From contig JAYKKI010000006.1 in NCBI GenBank assembly GCA_039881145.1, forward strand, positions 22,132,501 through 22,196,500: DNA of 64,000 bases. Direction: 5' to 3'. Made by a program: the position numbers and the translations under genes. Below the pieces are notes generated by a model that worked only from the letters and a program-made list of their open reading frames with translations, was not told the origin of the DNA and made no database searches. Positions 21,606 through 33,800 of this stretch are shown here, one piece after another. Numbering within the stretch: the stretch's first letter is position 1; each line of letters starts with the position of its first letter. Source of the stretch: Druceiella hillmani. Taxonomy: Eukaryota; Arthropoda; Insecta; Lepidoptera; Hepialidae.

Positions 21606-23125
21606 GATATGCGAATACAGTAGTTTCCAAAATCCATTTACATTGTAATAATAAAATAACAAGAAAGTGCCTAGCTACCCGACGCCGCGCAGGAATTATG
21701 CAAGTGTGTACATTATGTACATTAATAGATAGCACTATAGTATTTTAAATCGCGCCATAATTTTTTCCACCCAGACATCTCAATTTGAAAAAAAAATTAT
21801 TACCCTGAAATAAGTATTTTTTTAAAATTCAAATAAACGTTTCAGGAATTCAATCGAAGTATTAAATAGATATATCTAATAATAAATTACTGTAGTTTAA
21901 AGTTGCTCTGCATAGTTTCATTGAAAAGTAATTGTATAATTTATTAATAGTTATGAAATCATTATTAACATAATTAACATTGGAAAACAACTACTAGTTT
22001 TTAACTCCACTTGTTCTCGCAGAATACTTCTTTAGTAGTCATTTGCGAATTTTCTTATCTTTCGAATCATTACATATTTCATTCAACGAAGTTTCTCAAA
22101 ATCATAGTCTTCGTTCTGGGACTTCTTGAATCAATTATTTGTCATTTCGTGGGATAACGTTCACTCGCATATATTATTGTGGCGGTAACATTTTCTAAAC
22201 TAGGAGAAACTCATGGAGGAATAGTCCGTTTTAGATATTGATTTAAATTCATTTTATTTTGGAGTACCTATTCGCTTGAAGTCTTGACACTATCGCTAAT
22301 CGACTATGGCTCTGTCATAGTATAACTTATTTATATATTGTAATAAAATGTTGTGGAAATTTTGTAAATCATTCCAGAAAAGTCTGAAACTTATGGCTAA
22401 AACTTTTAGCTAACTCAACATTTTGCTTCTCTTTTATTTTGTTTTAATTTCTCCTTACTATCATACAAAATAAACAGTGAAAATATTTCAAGATTTTAAA
22501 TAAACCGAGTCATTATTATATTGTAACAACATGCTCATTTAAAAGCAACTAACTTATTTATTCAAAATCAAAGCCAAAAAAGCTACAGTCCTATCGTAAA
22601 ACTCAAGAGAAGGATGAAATTCACAGCTAGCTTCGACTGACGTAGCAATAGATTCCTTTTATTCTCTTTTTTTCCGGTAATTATGGTGTTGGAAACGTAA
22701 ATTACACGCAATATTCTCACCGTCTGAAAGTGTCATTTTCTCACATAAAAGATGTTGTTTTATATCAGTAATTCATCTTAGAAATAAGATGAAAATCCAC
22801 TCATAAATGAAGATGAAATCCACGCGTCGTTTTGAATATTCTTTTAATCTGGGCCTACAATTTTATTACATCAAACTTAAATTATTTTTCTTTTACAATT
22901 ATAACCTAGATATGCCATTGTGACCACAAATCACGGTAGGTGAAATACTCTTATATTTCAATATAGCTACCGTGTCCCACTCATTTTCATATATACTTTC
23001 AGAGGAGCTCCCATGTTCTTATTGCTTATTTATTACTATTTTTTACACTTCTCTATTTGCCCTTTGCTCATATTTGCTTAGCTTGAATTATAATTATTCT
23101 TAAAAATTTACGTTAATGTATTAAA
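21606..23125. other. AT-rich stretch, no firm feature
   Basis: One small GC-rich patch at 21676-21695 (CCCGACGCCGCGCAGG). No ORF of note. Confidence 0.5.
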
Positions 23126-23127
23126 TA

Positions 23128-23303
23128 TTGAATATATTTGGCGTTAATTTTGTAGAAATTCATTATTCACAATTAAATTAAACTACGTGATGTAGTATTA
23201 TTTATACTTTCTTTTAAAGACAGTAGAAATAATACTACATCATGTAGTTTCATTTAATTGTGAATAATGAATTTCTACAAAATTAAAGCCAAATATATTC
23301 AAA
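23128..23303. mobile_element. Foldback/MITE family member 1 (compact palindromic form)
   Basis: Two about 85-bp inverted arms (23128-23215 and 23224-23303) separated by only a few bases. Each arm reads, from outside in, GAATATATTTGGC, TTTTGTAGAAATTCATTATT, CACAATTAAAT(G/T)AAACTAC, then (A/G)TGATGTAGTATTATTT. Members 2 and 3 share these arms but have a longer inner part. No coding sequence. Confidence 0.9.
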
Positions 23304-23389
23304 ATTTGATAACAGCTGATTTGGCTATATTGGCGATATTATACCATCGACTACGAATTAAATTTCGGAAGACGATACAAATCATTTGG

Positions 23390-23450
23390 AAAAAAAAGAA
23401 AGTAGTAATAATACTACATCACGTAGTTTCATTTAATTGTGATTAATATT
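23390..23450. mobile_element. Solo half-arm of the same foldback family
   Basis: GAAAGTAGTAATAATACTAC, ATCACGTAGTTTCATTTAAT and TGTGA in order, equal to one right arm, 90 bp after the compact member. Probably a truncated second copy or a local rearrangement product. Confidence 0.8.
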
Positions 23451-24179
23451 TTAAGATATAAAAAGTTTGAATGGAAAAAATTACTTTACTTCATTTACTG
23501 TTTTTTTAAGTTTATTATACACAATTTATTTGATATTTCAGGATTTTGTGGTTTGCTTAACAAAATAATTCTCGACTTTAAAAAAAGCCTTCTAGCAGGT
23601 TTCTTTACATTTTTTTATGTTAATAAAATAGAATAAAAAAAATATTCCAGAATTTCACTATGCCTTTATTTCTAAAAAAATATCCTTATTCGGTTAACTG
23701 AGAAAGATTACTCTTCTTCTATATTAACGCATCCCCCTAAGTACGTTGTCATGTGTAAGTTCACTCTTAGTTAAAGTAAATAAATATTTGAAAGTAAATA
23801 AAACTGAGAGTGTTTATCCAGCAACGTATCTTAGATAAATTCCCACAGAGCTAAAAAAACACAAAATAGTGTTTCTCTGTTCATTTAACTATAATTTTAT
23901 CAAAATTATTTTTTTGGATATGAAGTAAAGGGCCACGAATTTTTCTTGATAAATATTTAATTAATTGTGAAGAAATGTCAATTCTTATACAAACAGGATT
24001 AATTTTAGTTTATTATTTATAAAAAAATTATAAATAAATGGTCGTAAAATAATAAATATAACAAGCAGATAAAAATTTGGAAGGCATGCGGTTAGTGACA
24101 GCGAAGGTTTTTAAAGTTTACCTACAGATTATGTCCCAAATTTTACAACATTTTCTACTATTCAATCTAGTTGAAATTA
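23451..24179. other. AT-rich stretch, no feature seen
   Basis: A T-rich 65-codon ORF (23439-23636) begins inside the foldback fragment; judged fortuitous. Confidence 0.5.
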
Positions 24180-24224
24180 TAATAGTCGCCTTTGTCTCTT
24201 TAAAAGAGACAGAGGCGACTATTA
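24180..24224. repeat. Near-perfect 22-bp-arm hairpin
   Basis: 24180-24201 pairs with 24203-24224 with one mismatch (A versus G) and a one-base loop. Core TAGTCGCCTTTGTCTCTTT. Unrelated in sequence to the palindromes at 9424 and 30179. Confidence 0.93.
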
Positions 24225-25285
24225 CTACTTTTTCTAAGTTCGCACAATAAATTTAATAGGTAAATGGACATTTGACGTGATTTGCGTTTTCTAACTAATT
24301 ATATGGAAACAAACTAAATGAACATCAACAATTCTTTTCATTTTCTATATCATGACTCTGCAGCATGCAGTTGAAAAAAAAAATTTCACATTTTTTTATT
24401 TCAACATCAATTCCTAGTAATTCTAGGCTAACCAGCTCAAGCATTAAATCATGCCAACATACTCTCGGACGACGAACTAAATTTCGTCTATTTAGCTGTT
24501 GAACTCGTTGAAGTGCCTATATAGGATTAATGCGCAACAGTACAGTAGTAATATTCGAAAGCTAGAAAAATTAAATTATTCTTTGAAATCATACGATTTC
24601 TTAGATATGGATACTAAAAATTAACAAATATTTACGCTGCCTCTTGATCATTAAGTAATTCGCCCATCATTCGCATACCACGCATTCGGAATAAAAGTTG
24701 CAATTGTGCTTTGACTTAAAGGTTTAAATAGCATCATTACTTATTGATGATAATTTGCTGTCATCATATTTATTTCTTTTTGTAAATAAAAGTAATTATT
24801 AAATACAATTTTTGATAACCCGGTCTCAGTTTACGCAAAGTAAAATGAAAATTAAAGACGTGAACGTGGAAACAACACAAAATAGCATGTACTGCCACAT
24901 GTCATATAAATGAAATATATTTTACTCGTGATCTGAATGATGTTTAAAAATATCCCTTTGAAACTAAATACCTATATTAAAATTACGCGTAAATATTTTT
25001 TTCCCAATTCAAATAATGTTAGCTCTCATAAAAAAAAACAAACGATCATACTGATTTACACAAAGACGAACATGCAGATAATAATTCGAAAAGTTATGAT
25101 CTGGTCACTTATTTATTTTACGTTACAAGTATCAATCGCTTTTTATATCGGAATAATAAATGTGTAGATTGTGTTGTCATGAATTTAATTACCTGTATAC
25201 TCGTAAATAAATACACGCGGAATTTCAAACAAAGGAATAACATTATTTATTTAGGTAAAATTCAAACCTACTGTCATTGATACAA
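24225..25285. other. AT-rich stretch with one weak exon-like patch
   Basis: Minus strand 24720-24640 reads VKAQLQLLFRMRGMRMMGEL then LNDQEAA, flanked by AAG and by a GTAAAT, so a small internal exon is conceivable. Otherwise nothing seen; ORF 24937-25167 is AT-driven. Confidence 0.3.
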
Positions 25286-25330
25286 CATAATACTCAGCAT
25301 AATACTCAGCATTTACAGCATAATACTCAG
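25286..25330. repeat. 12-bp tandem repeat, three copies
   Basis: CATAATACTCAG at 25286-25297, 25298-25309 and 25319-25330, the last after a 9-base spacer. Confidence 0.9.
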
Positions 25331-25920
25331 AAGTGGTGGTCATAAGTATGTATCATTCCATATATTATTATCTTATGATAATAAGGAGGATGTTTAAACT
25401 CAATATGTATTTACATTTTAACTTGTTTTAATGAAAATGGATATGATTTTCAAAGTTATCAATAAACGTAATCATATGACTAAAGAAGGGAGTGTATATA
25501 AGAATATAACTGCCATATATAGTTTTTTCACATTTTCCACTAAAACTATAAACCAACCGTCAAGAACTTGGTACCAGAAAATTATAGGATTCGTTATTGT
25601 ATATATGAATGACTTGATTTTCATTTGAAATATTAATTTTGCCTATAAAATATTGACGTAGAGACATGAAAATATTTATTTATTAAACACGTGTTTTAAA
25701 TATAATGGAATTGAATCATTTCTCGAAATAAAGCGGAAGATTTTCATATAAGTTGGCCTTTTTTAAAAGGCATAGTAAATATCATTTTATGAAAATAAGT
25801 TATATTTTTTAACAGTGAATTTAGTGAAACATGACATTTTCTGACTTTTATTTCCATAAATTCTTTACCAATCCGAATTAAAATCAACAAACTTTTTGAC
25901 AATTTACTTCTAAAATCGTT
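25331..25920. other. AT-rich stretch, no feature seen
   Basis: ORF 25431-25628 has no recognisable motif. Confidence 0.45.
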
Positions 25921-26161
25921 AAAGAAACAGCCTCCGCCTCTCAGTCGACCACAATCGTTTTCTTTCCGGTCCTCTCAACTTCTTTCCGCTCATTAACACT
26001 TTGCTTTCTTCGTGGCAAAACAATACCAGCGGTTTCACGAAACTTGAGTCGAGTAAACAGAGGGTACGATGGGCGAATATGAAATGGTTTTATTCCATCT
26101 ATTATACTTTATAATGTTTTTAATTTTTTCCCTTCTCCTTGTTTTAAATTATTATCCTTAA
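25921..26161 (+). other. GC-richer leader followed by a 30-codon hydrophobic small ORF
   Basis: 25921-26068 is pyrimidine-rich and clearly GC-richer than its neighbourhood. It leads into ATG 26069, which opens 30 codons to TAA 26159-26161. The peptide has a short acidic N-terminus (MGEYEMV) and then a continuous hydrophobic segment (LFHLLYFIMFLIFSLLLVL), a single predicted membrane helix. The size and plan are like sarcolamban-type micropeptides, but the sequence is not recognisably the same, and hydrophobic translations are expected from T-rich DNA. Confidence 0.2.
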
Positions 26162-27647
26162 TTGACAGAAGTAAGTAACGATATAAAATAAAAATAATAG
26201 AAATTAAAGAAAGAGTTACCAATGACGCATATAAATTATATTAAAAACAAAATTACTTGAGTAAATGGTTAAAGATTTTCATGTACATAGCCACTGAGCT
26301 CAAATATTTGCGCAATATATTATTATTCTTTTAATTTCACTTCTTCAAATATCAATTAAACGGTTTACAAAAAGAATTTATAACACATTCAGATATGTAC
26401 ATTTGTTAATGTTGAGAAAATGTATATAATGGATAGAAAATGCATTTGAAATGCAAAACTTCAGTACCACTTGTCTTGGATTTTTCTATCTTATGAAAAT
26501 AAAATAAATTTCATGAAGAAAAAAATTAAATCAGTTTAATTTTTTTCGGGCGTTAAACCTTATTTGGTACCAATGATAATAAAGGACATTAAAGACAATA
26601 GAAACTTGTTTCTAAAAAAATAATAATAATTTTCCTAATTAGTCTCCATATTGTCAAATGGTTTGAGATATATTTTCTTCGAGTATTATAAACAAAATAC
26701 ATAATAAGAGTCATGATAATATTGAAAAATAATTTAAAAATATATTTAATACATTTTAAATTATTTGAACAAGTTGCTGGTTACTAAATGAAATATCAAC
26801 GAAACTGGTAACCGGTAAGTTTAAATAAAAAATAGTTTTAAATTTTTTTATGATTTGGATACTCCGTAAAATATTCTGTAACCAATATAAAATAATTTTG
26901 TAATGATATAAAAACAATAATATTAAAAACCTACCAAAATGTACATAAAAATTTGATATGGATTTAAATTTACTTACTTGTAGATTATTTTTTATACCAG
27001 AAGGGGTGTACGTACATACCGGAAATTAATAAGAAAACAAGTTTGAATAGGACTCATACTACGACGGTTAATTTTTCAGATATTAAAAATAGCAATTAAG
27101 ACACTTTAACTAAAAAGCCCATTTTAACTCTTAAACGGATCTCTGTTAAATAATAATTCATGATACTCACCCAATATTTTTGAAAGATTTTTACACTTTA
27201 GAATGGGGTATGTAAATAAAAAATCACCAGCACCTTATTTGTACGAGATGTACACAATACATATTTTTTAATAAAAAGTTTTATTTCTTACTTTGTACGC
27301 TTTATAAATATGTATAACCACGATAATTCAAGACAATTTCAGCCTTAGAGCTTTAATAGTTTATGAATACAATGGCTGTGACCTACAGATAGACAGCAAA
27401 GGGACCTCGCGAAAAAATAAGGGTTCGTAAGTTGGCTACAGAATCCAAAAAGGTTATGAAACAACAAAATTTAGGTGGGTCAGCAAATAATTTGTAATAA
27501 ATACCTTATACTGTTCGACATCCATATATGTCAATCAATGTCATACTAACATCTTGCTTCCTGCTCATATTTCTAGGTTTGAATATATTTGAATTCCGCC
27601 ACTAATGTATTTGATATAATTTGTATTTTGATCTCAAATACGTAGTT

Positions 27648-27650
<3 letters not shown>
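26162..27650. other. AT-rich stretch, no feature seen
   Basis: No ORF or repeat of note on either strand. Confidence 0.5.

Positions 27651-27694
<44 letters not shown>
27651..27694. repeat. (TA)n microsatellite
   Basis: About 22 uninterrupted units. Confidence 0.98.
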
Positions 27695-27696
<2 letters not shown>

Positions 27697-28259
27697 TATA
27701 GGCTACACCAATATTTTTTGGATATTTTGTTTTGTAAATTGTTCGGTATGCTTTAAACCAATGTATGGATATTCAAAAAGCTGAACAAAAAATTGGTGAT
27801 ATATTCTTACTGCACTCTATTGCACAAATAATAATTGTATTTATGAATCCTACCCTCTCTTATATTGAAAGCAATTCTTGAACATCGAAAAATATGGCTG
27901 CAAAATTTATCTGAAAATAAAAAAAAACATTTCTGGTTAGCTTTTTGCTTTAAAAATTAAAACTTATTAACTGTATATTTAACTCCAACTTTGATACGTA
28001 CTGAGGGATGGATGAGAATTCAAACTTTATTCAGTGTTTTTTAAATTTACAAATATTATTATTACAAATATTATTTATAATATTTACAAATATATTATAA
28101 ATTAATCTTTTATTTTTTATATATATGATTGCGATAAGAAACAAAATGATTAAAAAATTTGTATTAAAAAAATAACAAGTTGATTAAATTAGCATGCATT
28201 ACTTCACGTTGAATTGAGAGTAATGCAAATTAAAAACAAATATATAATATATAATTTAT
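27695..28259. other. AT-rich stretch, no feature seen
   Basis: Nothing recognised; short AAATATTATT-type local repeats near 28045-28100. Confidence 0.5.
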
Positions 28260-28545
28260 TCCTCCGCGAGAGTAAAGACTCCCCCGTCAGAACAAGCCTC
28301 CTGGAGTCTTTTTTATAACTTTTCATCTTTGGCGGCTTTGGGCCACTCGATTCTAACAATGGTTCTATGCCATCTGTTCGTCTGTAACGCGGTCCATCTC
28401 TCTATCGACTGCCACCGGGATCACACCACTTTTTACGTTCTTGATACATTGTATATGATCTGACTGTTTCATTTCAGTTTTAAGCATTGTTGCAGAATTT
28501 ACTTCTTTCTTTCATTCTGCTTATCTTTACTCGAGTATGACTGTC
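28260..28545 (-). pseudogene. Decayed coding fragment, possibly transposon
   Basis: Minus strand: VAVDREMDRVTDEQMA, a frameshift, then IEPLLESSGPKPPKMKSYKK DSRRLVLTGESLLSRRN, ending near 28260. The composition is basic and unlike the AT-driven surroundings. The 'I.P.PK...K...R..VLT' pattern is faintly like the linker after the DDE domain of pogo/Tigger transposases, but that is too weak to assign. A 9-bp inverted repeat (AAAGACTCC / GGAGTCTTT) lies at 28274-28312. Confidence 0.35.
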
Positions 28546-28730
28546 AACAGCTGATTGGTGTGATTTTATTTTCGCCTTGATACCCTTCGTACAGATTTAG
28601 GTGAACAACATGTAAGGCATGATAAGATATTTATTCTCATTACTTTGTCTTTAAAGTTGAGAACTATATCATATTTAAAAGTTTCTTGTTTTAAATTTAT
28701 ATATTATATTCTTTCAGAGCTCTCCGACAA
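28545..28730 (+). repeat. Dispersed repeat block I, copy 1
   Basis: AGCTGATTGGTGTGATTT... matches AGCTGATTAGCGTGATTT... at 58697-58880 in direct orientation, including GTAAGGCA(T/C)GATAAG. In copy 2 it follows block H immediately; here it is 7 kb away from block H, so either 21.6-28.5 kb is inserted here or lost there. Confidence 0.8.
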
Positions 28731-29654
28731 ATTTATGCTCAAACTACTCTGTAGTCTGATAAAAATTCATAAGGTATGTCTGATTGTTAAATTCTTTGTT
28801 ATTAAGGCCTTTTGCTTCAAGCATTGAGTATGCCGATTATATTATCTATACATATAATGAAATTGTAACAAATTGAATATTGTAACAGAAACCCTGTTTT
28901 TTTTAAATTTTGGTCTGTCTTTTTGTATGTTATTTTTTTCTTTCAATCATGCGAAATCTACTAAATTTGGTATGGTAATAAATTATAGCCAAGAGCAACA
29001 CATGAGAGAAAAAATTGTTATAATATATTATTCCGAAATTCATGAGAATCAAATCGTAAGCACAGCTAGCAGGTATTTTATATTTTAGCGCATTTGTAAA
29101 TTCCATTTCTTTAGTTATAGAAGGTAGAGGCCATAAGTTATAAGTTACATAAAACTTCATTTTGTCGATTTTTATAGTTTGGTTTGTAAAATTTCCGTTA
29201 ATATGTTCGTTTTATATGGAAATGTTGATATTACCAGTTTCAAAAACGAGGCACGGAGCTGCACATTTTTTGTAATCGTTTCCAACGATATCTTTAAAAT
29301 TATGTTATCATACAAAAAATCTTAACAAAATTCTGATGAGGTCCCGCGTTATCATGAAAAAGATCAACATTTTATGCGTCTTAGAAATATAGTTGTTTCT
29401 AAACATCATTGATCTAGATGAAGAGTATGGCCGTTAAATTTGCAGGCAATTTTTTTTTGTCAAAACGGGTTTTTTCCGCCCACTGAACGAAAAAGAAAAT
29501 TTTCTTGATTAAAAATTCGATTGACCAGTGTGACCAGATCCGGTTGCAAGAATATTATGAGTATATTTCTTTTAAATGTTTGTGTTTTCCCGTAAAATTT
29601 ATATTAAATTCCATTTACCATATTTTATCAAAATTTTTATTCAGAATTGAATGT
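28731..29654. other. AT-rich stretch, no firm feature
   Basis: Small ORFs on both strands (28873-29088 and 28930-29160) overlap each other and lack motifs. Confidence 0.45.
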
Positions 29655-29950
29655 AACTAATTGGTGTAGCATTATTTCTACTTTCTTTAAATTCTTCACC
29701 ACGACCTAGGTTTCGTTGTATTACACCATCTTCAAGTGGGCTTTTAGCAAAGATTTACTAGCAAGTCTTGGGCTACTAACAAATCTTTGCTAATAGCAAA
29801 CTTGAAGATGTTGTAATACAATGAAACGTAGATCATGGTAAAGAACTCAAAGAAAGTAGAAATAATACTACATCACGTAGCTTAATTTAATTGTGAATAA
29901 TAAATTTCTACAAAATAAACGCAAAATAGATCCTATATTCAAAATTTGTA
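29655..29950. mobile_element. Foldback/MITE family member 2
   Basis: The left arm is shortened and starts near 29660 (GTAGCATTATTTCTACTTTC); the right arm runs to about 29945 and has the full ...CACGTAG...AATTTCTACAAAAT...CGCAAAAT end. The inner arms pair through TTCACCACGACCTAGGTTTC / GAAACGTAGATCATGG and GCTTTTAGCAAAGATTT / AAATCTTTGCTAATAGC around a short loop. No coding sequence. Confidence 0.88.
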
Positions 29951-30178
29951 TATTAGCAGGTTCAGCGATGTGACAGGGAGGACTCCATATTTTTTATAAT
30001 TTTATAATCAATATTTCTAAAAATATGTCACATAAAATCTTAAAAAATATTTAGGAGGTCGTTTGTTGTCCCGGAGGAGATTAACGTTTATTCGTTTTGG
30101 AAATTAATCTCAAAATGCGTCATTTAGCTTCCATCTCAGTAACTTTTATCAGAAGAGGTCATGCATTTAGAAGACGAG
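29951..30178. other. AT-rich stretch, no feature seen
   Basis: The ORF 30097-30312 runs through the next hairpin and is a by-product of it. Confidence 0.4.
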
Positions 30179-30237
30179 AGCATTTTTTTTCGTTGATGGG
30201 CCATCAGGTTCATGGCCCATCAACGAAAAAAAATGCT
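30179..30237. repeat. Perfect 26-bp inverted repeat, 7-base loop
   Basis: 30179-30204 (contains TTTTTTTTCGTTGATGGGCC) is exactly complementary to 30212-30237; the loop is CAGGTTC. Perfect arms suggest recent origin or gene conversion. Confidence 0.95.
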
Positions 30238-30830
30238 TTCTCAATCAAGAATCCTATTTCAACTGCCTTGCCGAATAGGTGTTGCGAGAAAGCCAGACAA
30301 CTTACCGCGTAATGTTATCGTAAACGAAAGAAAGAAAGACGGATTTTTGTAAATTTATTGATGGAGGAAGCTTTCTTCAATAGTCACTCCTTGCGATGAG
30401 ACTAGGAAAAGAACGATTTTTAGCGATAGATTTTTACCTAACGAGTATGGTGAGATGACAGAGATTCATGGAGACGCTAGATTGTTGTAGCCGAGGTCTA
30501 AAAGACAAGTACTTCCTCGTACCGTAGGCTGAGCTTCGGGAAAATAGTAGCCGCTTCCATGTTTATCAAAAGTGTGAAATATTCTAATTGCTATGCAGAT
30601 TCACCGAAACCTATAGATTTTGATTCCAAAAACCCGAAATAAAAATGTTTACACGCATTATATGTTGACATTCATCCCCAGTTTTTATATACGTTTTATT
30701 GCTATGATTATTCATTTCATAATTTAGTTTTAAAAATAAGTAATTTCTTATAAATAGTGACGCAGAACCAGATACAATAAAGAAATACGTTTAACTTACT
30801 AATTTACTTTTCGATTAGTCTAAATTCATA
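30238..30830. other. Slightly GC-richer stretch, no feature assigned
   Basis: 30330-30580 has mixed composition but no long frame on either strand. Confidence 0.4.
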
Positions 30831-30831
30831 T

Positions 30832-30885
<54 letters not shown>
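30831..30885. repeat. (CA)n/(TA)n microsatellite
   Basis: Short TACACACACA leader then about 22 TA units. Confidence 0.97.
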
Positions 30886-30889
<4 letters not shown>

Positions 30890-33800
30890 GTAATTGTATG
30901 AGTTCGATTTAGGAAAAAGATCATTATTTTTTTTATAAAAGAATGTGTATCAACACAATGCATTTAAAACAATTCAGTTATTATATTATTAAAAACTTAT
31001 TTAAAAATAAATTTACTGATTTGTTAATTGCTAAAGAATTTATAATTAAATATTAAAAACTCAACAAATATATAAATGGAAAAGTTACTAATAAAAACGA
31101 TATAAGATAAAATTATGAATTTATTTATTAAAAAATAAATACTTATAATATATATCTAACTTAATATCGGCAAAAATACTGCGAACTTTTAATTGATAAT
31201 GATTAAATCTTTTATTTACGATATACTTTTTTCAATTAAAAATTTGTGTTGGTATTCACAACCTTTTTACTTATTACAAGTTTTAAGTTTTTTAGGTTTG
31301 TATCTTTATAATATCTAGGAATTTGTATTTGTATTTACAACAACATAATTCAATACCACAAGCCTTCAAATAGAAGTTTTTAAAATAGGCTAAATAAAAC
31401 TTACTTTTCTTCTATTTAACTTTAAGTATCAATATTTTTCATCACATGTCTTTTGAGTGTTTAGTATCTAATTATGTGTAAACAATTTAAAATAGCAAAA
31501 ATATTTAGCAATACTGAAAATAAAGGTATTTATTGTAAGTTTTCCAAATAATTCGTATGTAATAAATAATGGAACTACGCCCTAATATTTTTTAAATACG
31601 TCGTTTGTAATGAGTATACTTTCATTTAAAAAATGTTGTGAAATTTGCATTTCCGCTAATCTAGTAGTTGATACTTAGATAAACTTAAAAACAATGCTAA
31701 TGATTAGTTACTTCTAAATTACTGACAATCCAGTTTTATAGAAATTATGAAACAAAACATTTTTGTCAAATGGGCGGGTATTAAACATTACAACATTAAT
31801 AATCCAGCGTTCATTTTCCGTTGCTATCCTCTATCGAAGCAGATGTACCTAAAGATGCCGTTATGTTTAATTATATACTAGCCACGAAATTCGATATATG
31901 TAGGTCGTAGGTTAGGTCGAGGAATCGACGGTCTTTCCGTTTTATTGCTCAGCCATATGTCAATTTAATTTTCTAGATATTGTATACGCCTGAGGATAAT
32001 AGGTCTATTTATTTATTTAGATATTGTTGTTTGTCACTTTACTAAAATTGTACTAATTGTGTTTCGGATTATTAAACTGTCGTGATCCTTTTGATGCACA
32101 TTCTATAAATTCAGCTTTCAGTCACAGCCATAAAGCAGTGCCTCTTTCTAAACATTTTGTTCAAGGAAACGAAGGGACTCACATGAATACTTAACTTCAA
32201 TAACATAATAATATCTCCGTAAATAAAAAGAATTACGATTACAATCTTTTCCTTTCTGAGAAATTTTTCATTCAATTTTCTATTATGTTCACCCTTTATT
32301 CGAACTACTGCCGAGGCTTGATAGCCCAGTTTACTTATTATATACTTATCGTTAGTTTAAAATCCTTAATTGTCAGCAATATTTACTTATAAAAAATTAA
32401 CAGTCAGATTTAATTTGTAGTCGTGAAACCCAAAATATCGACCCAGAGTAGTTATTTTTGTTAAATTTAAAAAAGAATCTATATTTCTAAAAATAAGAGG
32501 TTTTTAATAAGACCAATCTTGTCAGTTATCCGGTCATAATTTGACTTATCTCCCTTTTTGGTTGGGTTATAATTTGCGGGACAATCTTTATATTGACGTA
32601 ATACCGAACGAAAAATAATTTATTTTTGGTCTTAATTAAATAATTAAAAGCATTTATCATCCATCTATGCCTCCCCGTGAAATGTCATAAATTTGATTTG
32701 GTTTTTTACTACAAAAAAGTTTTGTATTAATAAATGTTTAAGGATACCTTTTAATTAAATTCTCACATGAAGAAACTACTAAAAATTTGACTATTGATTT
32801 CACAAATGTTCTTTTCAAGTAACAAGATGATTGTAAAATAATTTCCACAATTTTTCATTTTTATCTTTTTGATGGGAAATTAAGCTCGTAAAAACACTGT
32901 TCTATAATTTTTCCCCTTCCTACTGAGTCAACTATATGTATATCACAAAAATTTGTGTTAGAGACGTTGAAGTATTCGCCATCTAGCACTAAAACCATGT
33001 AGACGATTTAGTAGAAATAAGAAAAACGAAATTGTTTAGGTTCATATCCTCAATTGTTAGGAAATTATTAAGGTTCGTATTCTCAAAATTGTCTTAAAAA
33101 TATAGTGAGGGGAAATTATCTTTGATATGCTTATATTTTAGTCTTTCAAGCGATACCTCGCCCGATACCAGAAATTTTTTAAGAAAATTCGATTACCACT
33201 TATTTACATTTAAAGAAAACATTATAATACTACATTTACAAATTTTAAAATTTATATATAAACATTTTTGCGTGTTAAATATTGAAGTACATACGTTCAT
33301 ACTCCATTATTATGTCAAAATTCCAAGTTATATACCCAAAGATTAAAAAAAAAAGTGATGATAAAAATACTGGTGGACGAATACGTGATCTCCTTTCTAC
33401 TTAATATACGGAACCATAAAAAATGAAATAATAACATCAAATATTTAGAGCCTTAGATTCCAACATATAATTAATATGGATTGAGAGATGAAAGATGATG
33501 ATGGGCTAATAAACGTACGACTGAGCTATTAGAGTATACAGAAGCAACATAGAAAAACATTGATTCATAATCTCAGCTACGTATTTCTGTGTGTTTTCTA
33601 TATCGCTATTTTTATTAGATCATCAATGAAATTATGAACAAAGCTACTAGGTATATAACATTGAAAGTTCAAGTTTAAACGTTCTAAAAGATTTTCCACC
33701 AGACTGTACACGAGTGGTACCGGTCTACCGATGACGGTATTCGCATAATAATGAAAAATATTAAATTTATCTAGGCGACACACTAGGTGAGAATCAAACT

